From JBDRDD01 sp043821115 (GTDB lineage Bacteria; CAYTYR01; UBA6262; DAOVJB01): a stretch of 42,693 nucleotides of DNA. The stretch spans positions 1 to 42,693 of the forward strand of contig JBDRDD010000011.1 in NCBI GenBank assembly GCA_043821115.1, read 5' to 3'. The translations under genes and the position numbers were made by a program. Positions 8,200 through 16,122 of the stretch are shown here, piece by piece; within the stretch, counting starts at the first letter, position 1, and every line of letters begins with the position of its first letter. Under the pieces are notes generated by a model. The model did no database searches. It was not told the DNA's origin and was given only the letters and a program-made list of their open reading frames with translations.

Positions 8200-9663
8200 A
8201 TGAAAATGCGTTTTTACCTAAAAAATCAAAGAGGTGCACTTTTTATCCTGATGCTTGCAATAGTCATGGTATTTCTGATAGCAGGGGTATTGCTTATTAC
8301 GGTGGTCACGACTGATGTAAAAATATCCGCCAGGCACAGGCATTCTACCGTCGCTTTTTATATCGCTGAAGCCGGTCTTGCAAAGGCACTTGTGTCAATG
8401 GGTGGAGGCTTCAGTCTCGATGAGCCTCTTTTAGGCACATTGAATGGCGGGTCATTCAGCGTATCATTTAGCCCGGAGCCGGGGGGTAGGATAATGCTTA
8501 TCTCGGTTGGGACTTTCAGGGATGCCCAGCGTACAGTTAAAGTGGAAGTTTTTATGGGGGGATGGCCGATGTTCAAGTTCGGTCCTGAAAGAAAGGCTTC
8601 CACTCCGCAGGCTATTTTAACGCCCTTGGTACCTACTTGGAGTTATGATACCGGTTCTCCTATCTATTCATCGCCTGTTGTTTCAGGTTCTGTTGTGTAT
8701 TTTGGCTGTGATGACGGTAATGTTTATGCAATTAATGCCTTAACCGGCGATTTTATAGGAACGTTTTCCATAGGAAGCAGGATAACAGCCACTCCGGCAG
8801 TCGATGCCGGAGTCCTGTACGTGGGTGCATGGGATGGCTATATGTATGCCATCGATGTCGCTACAGGGGAAGAAAAGTGGGCAAAGGCGGATCCCATTAA
8901 CCCCGCTCCAATACAGTCTTCGGTAGGTGTCATAAATGGCGTGATCTACTACGGTTGTGACAACGGTAAGGTATATGCTCTTAATGCCGAGACAGGTGAC
9001 CTTCTGTCCGGCTGGCCTTATACTACCGGAGGGGCGGTTGTGGGCTCGCCGGCAATTTATAACGGTACCGTTTATATCGGATCACTCGATGGAAAAATGT
9101 ATGCTCTTGATGCCGTAACGGGTCAGCCAAAGTCAGGATGGCCTGCGACTACCGGCGGAGAAATACATTCCACGCCAGGGTGCGAGAATGGACGTATCTA
9201 CTTCGGCTCGGATGACACCTATATGTATGCCTATGATGAATCCGGAAGCCGTCTCTCACGCGTAAAAGTTCAGGGGGATCTTCATTCTTCGCCGGCCGTA
9301 CTAAACGACTGGATATATTTCGGCTCAGGCTTCAAAAAAGTACATGCTTTCAGTTGGACAGGAAGCAAGTTAAAAAATGAATGGCGTTATAACGGTCAAG
9401 ACGCTGTTTTTTCATCGCCGGCTTTGACCAGCAACATTGCTGTTGTAGGGTGCGAGAATGGCTGGGTCTTCGCGCTGGACCTTTACAGTCGTGATTTGAG
9501 GGATAAGCATGCAACGGGTGGTCCTGTAACTGCTTCTCCCGCTATTTTCGCGGACAATATTTATGCAACGTCAACGGACGGGAATTTGTATTGTTACAAG
9601 GGGACAGAAGCACTTCCCGGACCGATACAACTTGTAAATTATACATGGCTTGACAGGCAGTGA
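8200..9663 (+). CDS. PilX/GspK-like N-terminus fused to an eight-bladed PQQ-type beta-propeller
   Basis: A 487-residue protein. Residues 1-70 look like a PilX/GspK minor pilin: a basic leader ending QRG, a hydrophobic helix ALFILMLAIVMVFLIAGVLL, then HRHSTVAFYIAEAGLAKALV, the AEAG signature of PilX-type proteins. From about residue 145 the sequence changes to eight repeats of about 40 residues, each with an (S/T)-S/T-P-A-x-like start (near 157, 197, 240, 282, 324, 363, 405, 445) and a VY(F/I)G-x-x-DG-x-(V/M)YA(L/I)(D/N)A-x-TG core, the PQQ/BamB-like propeller pattern. I see no PQQ-binding or catalytic site, so the propeller more likely mediates binding. It occupies the GspK/PilX position of the operon and so should present a propeller at the fibre tip or the membrane. 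Confidence 0.85.
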   Translation: MKMRFYLKNQRGALFILMLAIVMVFLIAGVLLITVVTTDVKISARHRHSTVAFYIAEAGLAKALVSMGGGFSLDEPLLGTLNGGSFSVSFSPEPGGRIMLISVGTFRDAQRTVKVEVFMGGWPMFKFGPERKASTPQAILTPLVPTWSYDTGSPIYSSPVVSGSVVYFGCDDGNVYAINALTGDFIGTFSIGSRITATPAVDAGVLYVGAWDGYMYAIDVATGEEKWAKADPINPAPIQSSVGVINGVIYYGCDNGKVYALNAETGDLLSGWPYTTGGAVVGSPAIYNGTVYIGSLDGKMYALDAVTGQPKSGWPATTGGEIHSTPGCENGRIYFGSDDTYMYAYDESGSRLSRVKVQGDLHSSPAVLNDWIYFGSGFKKVHAFSWTGSKLKNEWRYNGQDAVFSSPALTSNIAVVGCENGWVFALDLYSRDLRDKHATGGPVTASPAIFADNIYATSTDGNLYCYKGTEALPGPIQLVNYTWLDRQ

Positions 9664-9687
9664 TCAAATTTCAACAAGGGGTGAATT

Positions 9688-11412
9688 TTGGGACTTATTA
9701 GAAAGCCAGCGTCTTTACTGGGTGTTGACATCGGTGCGAGTTCAGTTAAGATTATTGAAGTGGTGCTTATGTCGGGGCGCTACTACCTGGTTAATCTTGG
9801 AACTGCTCCTATTGAAGTGCCGCCTGATGACATAGAAGAGGATGCCAAGAAAAGGGCAACAATAGCGACTATCGGGCATATTCTGGCTGAGAAAAAGATT
9901 AAAACGCGAAGAGCCATATCCGGTCTGATGGGCCAGGACGTTTTCATCCGCATGGTCAACATGCCTAAGTCTGTCCTTGAGAAGATGAGCAAAGACCAGA
10001 TCATAGGCATGCTAAAAAACGAGATAGAAGCTGAGATTCCTTTTCCCTTGGAAGAGGCAACGGTTGACTTCTTCTACTACGGAGAGGTGGAAGAGGAGAG
10101 AACACGCAAGTTCCAGATTACAGTGGTGGTAATTCCCCAAAGTGTTATACAGGAGCATCTTGAAATTCTCCAGGGAGCGGGTTTGCGCCCTGTTGCTGTT
10201 GATACTGGGACATTCGCGCTGTGCAGAACATATCGGCGACTGGTGAAGGAAGAAGACCTTGAGAAGACGGTGGCTCTTGTTGAGGTGAGCGCCAATAAAA
10301 CAGAGTTTAATATCATACAAAACGGCATCCTGCAGCTTACAAGAACCATAAATGTTGGGGGTAATGCCTTTACAAAGGCTATAAGCGAAGGGCTTAGTAT
10401 TTCGATGGAGGAGGCGGAGCAGAGGAAGCGGGAAGGCGAGGATGTTCTGGAGGCAATAACACCGTCGTTGGAAAAGATAGCGGAGGAGATGAAGAATTCT
10501 TTCCAGTATTATCAGCGTCAGATGCGTCGGGAGATAGATAAGATCGTCTTGTGCGGCGGCAGCGCAAAGCTCAAAGATGTCTCGCCCTTTCTGAATAAAA
10601 AGCTCAATGTCCCTGTCGAACTTCTCAATCCGTTGAAGGACCTTAAATTCGATCCGAAACTTTTTTCCGAAGAATTCTTGGATAGTGTCAGCCAGGTTTT
10701 CGGCGTATCGGTGGGATTGGCTCTTAGGAACTCTAAGGAAGAGAGAAATATCAATTTCCTTCCTTTTGAGATGTGGGAGAGGCCGTTTTTCGTGCAGTAT
10801 CCCTTTATTACGGAAGGGGTAGCGTTAGGTATTGTAGTGGGCATGGTTTTGGTTTTTTATACTTTTGGGCTTGCACGTCAAGCTATCAAGCTTAATGCGG
10901 CCTCTAAGTCCTTACAGGCAATGAATCCCACAGAGGTTCTAGGTAAGATAAAAAGCATGACAGAGACGAAAGTCAAACTTGAGGCAGACCTTGAAATAAT
11001 TGACAAGCTTACCAAGGAACAGAATACATACTCTGTCATAATAAACGATATAGTTACAGGGCTTCCCAAGAGTATGTGGCTAAACAGTGTGGCTATGGAG
11101 ATTGAACAAAAGGCTATAATAGATCCGTCGGCCTCTAATGCCCCGAGCGAAGACACGAGTAAGGATACAGATAAAACGAAAAAGAAAAAGAAGCAAGCAA
11201 AACAGAAAATGATAGTCTTTGAGGAGCTTAAAATATCTATCATGGGCTCCGCACTTAAAACGCAGAGCGTGGCGGAATTTATGCTCTATTTAAAGAAGTC
11301 CAAGTATTTCAAGGATGTTAATCTAATTAACCTGCAGCAGAGCTATGTCGAGGAAGCGCCGATAATGCGCTTCGTGTTGGAGTGTACTGTAGGGGATCTG
11401 GATAACCTATGA
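9688..11412 (+). CDS. pilM: PilM-PilN fusion protein of type IV pilus / secretion assembly platform
   Basis: A 574-residue protein with TTG start at 9688 behind CAAGGGG. Residues 1-350 form an actin-like PilM domain: GVDIGASSVKIIEV (12-25, first nucleotide-binding loop), MVNMPKSVLEKM (89-100), VDTGTFAL (171-178) and VLCGGSAKL (287-295). At 354-359 comes NINFLP, matching the INLLP motif with which free-standing PilN proteins begin and by which they bind the PilM groove. A membrane segment at about 373-394, a coiled coil, and a PilN-like periplasmic domain follow, interrupted by a Lys-rich insert (498-507). PilM and PilN are thus one chain here. PilO follows with a 4-base overlap. PilP and PilQ are absent from the window. 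Confidence 0.85.
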   Translation: MGLIRKPASLLGVDIGASSVKIIEVVLMSGRYYLVNLGTAPIEVPPDDIEEDAKKRATIATIGHILAEKKIKTRRAISGLMGQDVFIRMVNMPKSVLEKMSKDQIIGMLKNEIEAEIPFPLEEATVDFFYYGEVEEERTRKFQITVVVIPQSVIQEHLEILQGAGLRPVAVDTGTFALCRTYRRLVKEEDLEKTVALVEVSANKTEFNIIQNGILQLTRTINVGGNAFTKAISEGLSISMEEAEQRKREGEDVLEAITPSLEKIAEEMKNSFQYYQRQMRREIDKIVLCGGSAKLKDVSPFLNKKLNVPVELLNPLKDLKFDPKLFSEEFLDSVSQVFGVSVGLALRNSKEERNINFLPFEMWERPFFVQYPFITEGVALGIVVGMVLVFYTFGLARQAIKLNAASKSLQAMNPTEVLGKIKSMTETKVKLEADLEIIDKLTKEQNTYSVIINDIVTGLPKSMWLNSVAMEIEQKAIIDPSASNAPSEDTSKDTDKTKKKKKQAKQKMIVFEELKISIMGSALKTQSVAEFMLYLKKSKYFKDVNLINLQQSYVEEAPIMRFVLECTVGDLDNL

Positions 11413-11954
11413 ACTTTCAGAATATGGACAGCAAACAGAAAATGATGATGCTTGCGGGCATTGCTGTTTTTACCTTAGCTGCTTCCGGGTTTGGTATATA
11501 CAGCTTCCAGGTAAAGAAAATAAAAGTTCTGAAGAACCGGATCTCAGGTGTTGAGTCAAAGATTGTGGAAGTCAGCAGGGCCCGCGATAATATCGCGAAG
11601 TTCGAAAACGAGCTTAAAGCGATTCGGACAAGACTTGTGCAGGTAAACGCAAAGCTGCCGCGTGAAAAGGAGCTTCCGGAGCTTCTGGGTAAGCTGGCAA
11701 ACCTTGCTGCTTCATTTCCGACCAAGGATTATGTTTCGGTTGTTCCCGCAGAGACACTTGATCTCGGGAGTTACATGAAGCTGCCTATCGGCATAAACTT
11801 GACATGTACGTATGAGAACCTGCAGGAATATCTGCGCAGTCTTGAAACGCTCCCCAGGCTGGTCAAGATGGAAAGCATCCAGGTTGACCCTAGCGGAGAA
11901 AATCCAGCTATTCTTGTCGTCACCTTTGATATAAGCGTATATTACCTTAAATAA
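11409..11954 (+). CDS. pilO: PilO-like inner-membrane assembly protein
   Basis: A 181-residue bitopic protein: a short cytoplasmic N-terminus, a membrane segment at about 12-32, a coiled coil (about 35-80, KKIKVLKNRISGVESKIVEV and on), then a compact periplasmic alpha/beta domain with KLPREKELPELLGKLANLA and the LQEYLRSLETLPRLVKMESI element characteristic of PilO. PilO pairs with PilN in the alignment complex that links PilM to the outer-membrane secretin. Its ATG overlaps the PilM-PilN stop codon as ATGA, indicating coupled translation. A terminator-like hairpin follows immediately. Confidence 0.85.
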   Translation: MNFQNMDSKQKMMMLAGIAVFTLAASGFGIYSFQVKKIKVLKNRISGVESKIVEVSRARDNIAKFENELKAIRTRLVQVNAKLPREKELPELLGKLANLAASFPTKDYVSVVPAETLDLGSYMKLPIGINLTCTYENLQEYLRSLETLPRLVKMESIQVDPSGENPAILVVTFDISVYYLK

Positions 11955-12005
11955 TCCCCACCGGCCGGAAAGGGATTGTTCATGGAATGCGAGGGGATTT
12001 TTTTT
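11953..12005 (+). terminator. Terminator between pilO and the TPR gene
   Basis: AATCCCC (11953-11959) pairs perfectly with GGGGATT (11993-11999), followed by eight T in a row (11998-12005). The long loop holds a CCGGCCGG palindrome and a competing GGGATT copy at 11972-11977. The element begins inside the pilO stop codon and supports placing the next gene's start after it, at 12021. Confidence 0.6.
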
Positions 12006-12020
12006 AGTGGGCATAAACTT

Positions 12021-13616
12021 ATGAGAAAACAAGTAAAGCGCATACTCTCTAGCAGTATAATCATGGTCCTGTTTATTGTTGCAGGTATCTCTCCTGTTGC
12101 CGATGCCTTCATATTAAGCCACCTTATCAATTCAAATGCATACTTTCATTTCCTTCAGGGTATCATGTATGATTATGAGAGGGAGTATGAGAAGGCTACC
12201 GTTGAGTACAATAAAGTCCTTAAAATAGATCCTGAGGCCCATGCCGCGCGTTTCTATCTACTGAGGGATTACGCGCTTCTGGGGGTCAATGAGGCAGCCA
12301 TAGGAGAGGCTCAGGAGATATTAAAGAATGACCCCAAGAACATAGATATTCTCTTCATGCTTGCCACGATATACACGCGCATGAAGAGAACAGATGAAGC
12401 CATTGAGGTATACAGGAAGGCTATAAAGATTGACCCGGAAAATATTGAGGCGTGTTTTTACCTGGGGGAGCTCTATATTGGAAAAAGCGAGTATAAAAAA
12501 GCGATAAAGATCTTCAAAGAGATAATTAAACTGGACCCGCAATACGTGGAAGCATACCTGAGCCTAGGCTTTATATACCAGAAACAGGGAAAGAGCAAAA
12601 AAGCCGTTGGGCAGTACAAGAAGGTTATATCCCTGGATCCAAATAATCCCGTCAGTCACATGAGCCTTGGGGAAATCTACGGTGGCGAAGGAGATGTCGA
12701 GAGTGCATTAGAGGAGTACAAGGAACTTGTCCGGCTCAATCCTGAGAACATGCTGGCGCACTATCGCCTGGGGCACATTTACTACATTCTGGAAGATTAC
12801 AACACGGCGCTAAGGGAATTTCTTAAAGTTCTGGAAGCCTTTCCGGAGGATCTTTCCACGCTTTTCTATATTGGCCTCATATACGAAGAAAAAAGCATGT
12901 TAAATGAAGCCCTTGTGTATTTTGAAGAGATAGTGGCCAGTACCGATGAGATAGCAAGCCCTTTTGTCCATCTTGGCTATATCTACATGAGCAAGAACGA
13001 GTATGAAAAGGCAAGGGCCGTGTTTGAGAAAGCTTCGAAGATCAATGATGAAGATCCCGTCCTTTATTTTTTCCTGGGCTTATCCTACAGTTATCTTGAT
13101 GAATTCAAGAAGGCGATAGGTGCCTACAGGAAATCCATAAGTTCTGATCCAGGAAATGCGGATGTGTATTTTCATCTTGGAGTTGCATATGATAAGACAA
13201 AAGAATTTGAGAAGAGTATAGAAGCGTTCAAAAAAAGCATCGAGATTAATCCTAAATATCCGCAGGCACTTAATTATTTGGGATATACATATGCGGACAG
13301 GGGAATGAAGCTTGAGGAAGCGGAGGCGCTGATTCTGCGTGCGCTTGAGGCTGAGCCCAAGAACGGTGCATATATTGACAGCCTCGGATGGGTGTATTAC
13401 AAACAGGGAAGATACGAGGAGGCTCGCGTCCAACTGGAGGAAGCATCCCGGATAGTGGAGGGTGACGCCACAATATTCGACCATCTAGGGGATGTTTATC
13501 ATAAGCTGGGCAATGAGGAAAAGGCCAAACAACACTGGGAGAGATCCCTTCAGATAGACCCTGAGAACAAAGACATAAAGAAGAAGTTGGAAGAGATAGC
13601 AATAAAGGAAGAATAA
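12021..13616 (+). CDS. Exported tetratricopeptide-repeat protein (about 14 TPRs)
   Basis: A 531-residue protein from ATG 12021. The N-terminus MRKQVKRIL then SSSIIMVLFIVAGISPVADA is a typical signal peptide, which argues against upstream in-frame starts at 11976 (TTG) and 11982 (ATG), although the latter has a good AAAGGGA site. Two of those starts lie inside a probable terminator. The rest is about 14 consecutive 34-residue TPRs recognisable by repeating A-x-x-x-(Y/F)-x-K-(A/S)-(I/L)-x-(I/L)-(D/N)-P endings, so it is an all-helical scaffold, probably periplasmic or outer-membrane associated. Pilus loci often carry a TPR pilotin (PilF/PilW), but those have far fewer repeats. A role in the fibre system is plausible and unproven. 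Confidence 0.82.
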   Translation: MRKQVKRILSSSIIMVLFIVAGISPVADAFILSHLINSNAYFHFLQGIMYDYEREYEKATVEYNKVLKIDPEAHAARFYLLRDYALLGVNEAAIGEAQEILKNDPKNIDILFMLATIYTRMKRTDEAIEVYRKAIKIDPENIEACFYLGELYIGKSEYKKAIKIFKEIIKLDPQYVEAYLSLGFIYQKQGKSKKAVGQYKKVISLDPNNPVSHMSLGEIYGGEGDVESALEEYKELVRLNPENMLAHYRLGHIYYILEDYNTALREFLKVLEAFPEDLSTLFYIGLIYEEKSMLNEALVYFEEIVASTDEIASPFVHLGYIYMSKNEYEKARAVFEKASKINDEDPVLYFFLGLSYSYLDEFKKAIGAYRKSISSDPGNADVYFHLGVAYDKTKEFEKSIEAFKKSIEINPKYPQALNYLGYTYADRGMKLEEAEALILRALEAEPKNGAYIDSLGWVYYKQGRYEEARVQLEEASRIVEGDATIFDHLGDVYHKLGNEEKAKQHWERSLQIDPENKDIKKKLEEIAIKEE

Positions 13617-13622
13617 AAGATC

Positions 13623-14870
13623 ATGAAGTACATTTTTTTAGTCGGTGACGGGATGGCGGATTATCCTATTGAGCAATTAGGAAATAAAACGCCTCTTGAA
13701 GTCGCCAATACCCCGAACATGGACACGATAGCAACAGAAGGCATATCCGGTACCGTGCGCACCATTCCTGATGAGTTGGCCAGCGGAAGCGGTGTTGCCA
13801 ATCTCAATATTCTGGGTTATGATCCCCGCAAGTATTACACTGGCAGGGGTCCTTTCGAAGCGCTAAACATGGGAGTGGATTTAACCCAAGGTGATATAGC
13901 TTTCAGATGCAATCTTGTTACTGTAGCCGATGGTATTATGGTAGATTACAGTGCCGGGCATATTTCAGATTCTGAAGCAAAAGACCTTATTGAGTTTATT
14001 GATAAAAGTTTAGCTACGGGTAGACCAGAGCGTGAGTTCATAGAATTTTATTCTGGGACGAGTTATCGACATCTTATGGTTGTTAGAGAAAAAGCAGAGA
14101 CTCAATATTCCGGTTTCACTATGTCGGACTTGAGTAAAGTGCAGTGCATTCCACCTCATGATATAACAGGAAAAGAATGCGAGAAGAACTTTCCTGCTGG
14201 CAAGGGGGCTGAATTATTATTGCATTTAATGGTTAATTCTATTGCAATGTTGCAAGAGCACGATATCAATAAAGCACGAATAGCAGATGGAAAAAACCCG
14301 GCAAATATGATATGGCTTTGGGGCCAGGGCAGACGACCTGCCATGACCTCTTTTGCGGAGAAATTCGGGGTAAAGGGTTCTATCATATCCGCGGTCAATT
14401 TAATAAAAGGTATAGGATTGTGTGCCGGGCTAAAGGTCATAAACGTTAAGGGGGCCACAGGCTTTCTTGACACAAATTACAAGGGTAAGGCCGAAGCGGC
14501 TCTTAAGAGCCTAAATGACGGGGATTTTGTCTTTGTTCACGTGGAAGCGCCGGACGAGGCCGGGCATATGGGCCTGGTCGACAAGAAGATACAGGCAATA
14601 GAGGATTTTGACAGGCTGGTTGTCGGAACGGTTCTTGAGGGAGCTAAAGCGCTGGGTAACTGCAGGATAGCGGTTCTTCCTGACCATCCAACCCCCATTA
14701 GCACAAAAACTCACTCAAGGGAAGCGGTTCCCTTTGCGATATGCGGTGAGGGTATTGAGCCCGATGGTGTCAGCTCCTATAGCGAGAGTGCGGCTAAAGG
14801 CGGTTCTGTGCATTTCGACCAGGGGCATATGCTCATGGATTATTTCATAAAGAAAAACAGTGGAGGATGA
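13623..14870 (+). CDS. apgM: ApgM-type alkaline-phosphatase-fold enzyme: cofactor-independent phosphoglycerate mutase or homoserine kinase
   Basis: A 415-residue member of the archaeal-type phosphoglycerate mutase family. VGDGMADYP (7-15) supplies the first metal-binding Asp, NTPNMD the next conserved motif, VHVEAPDEAGH and LPDHPTPIS...THS the other metal ligands. The nucleophile region reads ASGSGVANLNILGYDP, where relatives usually have GSD-x-AN, so the residue after the catalytic Ser is Gly instead of Asp. A branch of this family (TIGR02535) is proposed to act as homoserine kinase in genomes lacking ThrB. Overlap with the aspartokinase gene, the first step of the threonine/lysine/methionine pathway, makes that role a serious option. 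Sequence alone does not separate the two. Confidence 0.82.
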   Translation: MKYIFLVGDGMADYPIEQLGNKTPLEVANTPNMDTIATEGISGTVRTIPDELASGSGVANLNILGYDPRKYYTGRGPFEALNMGVDLTQGDIAFRCNLVTVADGIMVDYSAGHISDSEAKDLIEFIDKSLATGRPEREFIEFYSGTSYRHLMVVREKAETQYSGFTMSDLSKVQCIPPHDITGKECEKNFPAGKGAELLLHLMVNSIAMLQEHDINKARIADGKNPANMIWLWGQGRRPAMTSFAEKFGVKGSIISAVNLIKGIGLCAGLKVINVKGATGFLDTNYKGKAEAALKSLNDGDFVFVHVEAPDEAGHMGLVDKKIQAIEDFDRLVVGTVLEGAKALGNCRIAVLPDHPTPISTKTHSREAVPFAICGEGIEPDGVSSYSESAAKGGSVHFDQGHMLMDYFIKKNSGG

Positions 14871-14872
14871 CA

Positions 14873-16090
14873 GTGGCTTTGATCGTAATGAAATTCGGTG
14901 GTTCATCTGTAGCAAACGCAGAGAAAATCAAAAATGTCGCGCGCAGGGTGATCCAGACAAAGAAAAAGAATAACAAGGTAGTGGTGGTGGTATCCGCTCC
15001 CGGAGATACAACGGATGACTTAATCAAATTCGCGCATGAAGTGACGCCTGTTATAGATGATCGGGAAATGGATATGCTGGTCTCAACAGGAGAGCAGATA
15101 TCCATATCGCTTCTTAGCATGGCTATTAAATCCATGGGAACGAAGGCAATTTCGCTTACAGGCGCCCAGGTGGGTATAATGACCGACGCCGTTCACACCA
15201 AGGCCAAGATAACAAGAATACGCACAGGACGCATTAACAAGAACCTGAGAGACGGGAAGATCGTCATCGTCGCTGGATTCCAGGGGATAAATACACAGGA
15301 TGACATTACTACTCTTGGGCGCGGCGGGTCTGACCTGACAGCTGTTGCCCTGGCAAAGGTTCTCAGTGCCGATGTCTGTGAGATATTTACCGATGTGTCC
15401 GGAATATACAATGCCGATCCAAGGGTAGTGCCCGAAGCGAAAAAGCTTGATAATATTTCCTATGATGAAATGCTCGAACTTGCTTCTTCGGGTGCCCAGG
15501 TTATGCAGCCGCGTTCGATACTTTTTGCAAAAAAATATAATGTTATCATACATGTTCGTTCCACTTTTGAAAAAAAACAAGGGACGCTAATTACAAAGGA
15601 GGTTAAGGGTATGGAAGAAGTAGTCGTAAGCGGTGTGACATGTGATAAAAAACAAACGAAGATTTCCATAACGGATGTGCCTGACAGGCCCGGGGTAGCG
15701 GCGCAGATGTTCGGACAGCTGGCCAAAAACAATATAAACGTGGATATGATAATCCAAAGCTCTGCCTCGAACGGGAAGAACAGCATATCCTTTACCGTTT
15801 CAAGGGGAGACTTGAAGAGAACCCTGGAAGTTATGGAGAAGGCGAAAAAGTCGCTCGGGGCAAAGAACATTGTTTATGATGAACGGGTAGCGAAAGTTTC
15901 GGTTATAGGGATAGGTATGCGCATACATCCGGGAGTTGCGGCGGATGTTTTCAAGGCGCTTGCGCACGAGAAGATAAATATCGAGATGATATCGACATCC
16001 GAGATCAAGATATCATGTGTGGTCAAGGAGACTTCCGCGGACAAGGCGGTAAAGGTTCTTCACAGGACATTTGGGCTGCACAGGAAATAG
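14873..16090 (+). CDS. lysC: Aspartate kinase (alpha chain) with two ACT domains
   Basis: Phosphorylates aspartate to open lysine, threonine, methionine and diaminopimelate synthesis. The GTG at 14873 is chosen over an in-frame ATG at 14867 because GGAGG (14862-14866) abuts that ATG but is six bases from the GTG, giving the usual MALIVMKFGGSSV start. The kinase domain (about 1-240) has KFGGSS, TGEQISISLLSMA and GFQGIN...LGRGGSDLTAVALA, and the acidic FTDVSGIYNADPR. Two ACT domains fill the C-terminal third (KISITDVPDRPGVAAQMF and KVSVIGIGMRIHPGVAADVF), implying allosteric feedback by a pathway end product. At 405 residues it matches monofunctional class II aspartokinases. It follows the ApgM-like gene closely. 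Confidence 0.93.
   Translation: MALIVMKFGGSSVANAEKIKNVARRVIQTKKKNNKVVVVVSAPGDTTDDLIKFAHEVTPVIDDREMDMLVSTGEQISISLLSMAIKSMGTKAISLTGAQVGIMTDAVHTKAKITRIRTGRINKNLRDGKIVIVAGFQGINTQDDITTLGRGGSDLTAVALAKVLSADVCEIFTDVSGIYNADPRVVPEAKKLDNISYDEMLELASSGAQVMQPRSILFAKKYNVIIHVRSTFEKKQGTLITKEVKGMEEVVVSGVTCDKKQTKISITDVPDRPGVAAQMFGQLAKNNINVDMIIQSSASNGKNSISFTVSRGDLKRTLEVMEKAKKSLGAKNIVYDERVAKVSVIGIGMRIHPGVAADVFKALAHEKINIEMISTSEIKISCVVKETSADKAVKVLHRTFGLHRK
15595..15613 (+). promoter_or_regulatory. Internal ribosome binding site and ATG for an aspartokinase beta subunit
   Basis: A near-perfect Shine-Dalgarno AAAGGAGGT (15595-15603) lies eight bases (from GGAGG) upstream of an in-frame ATG at 15611 inside lysC. Translation from here would give a 159-residue product consisting of just the two ACT domains. 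Bacillus aspartokinase II makes exactly such a beta chain from an internal in-frame start. The position at the kinase/ACT junction fits this. Confidence 0.7.
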
Positions 16091-16122
16091 TTTGATGCGG
16101 ATATGAGACAGGGGGAATATGC

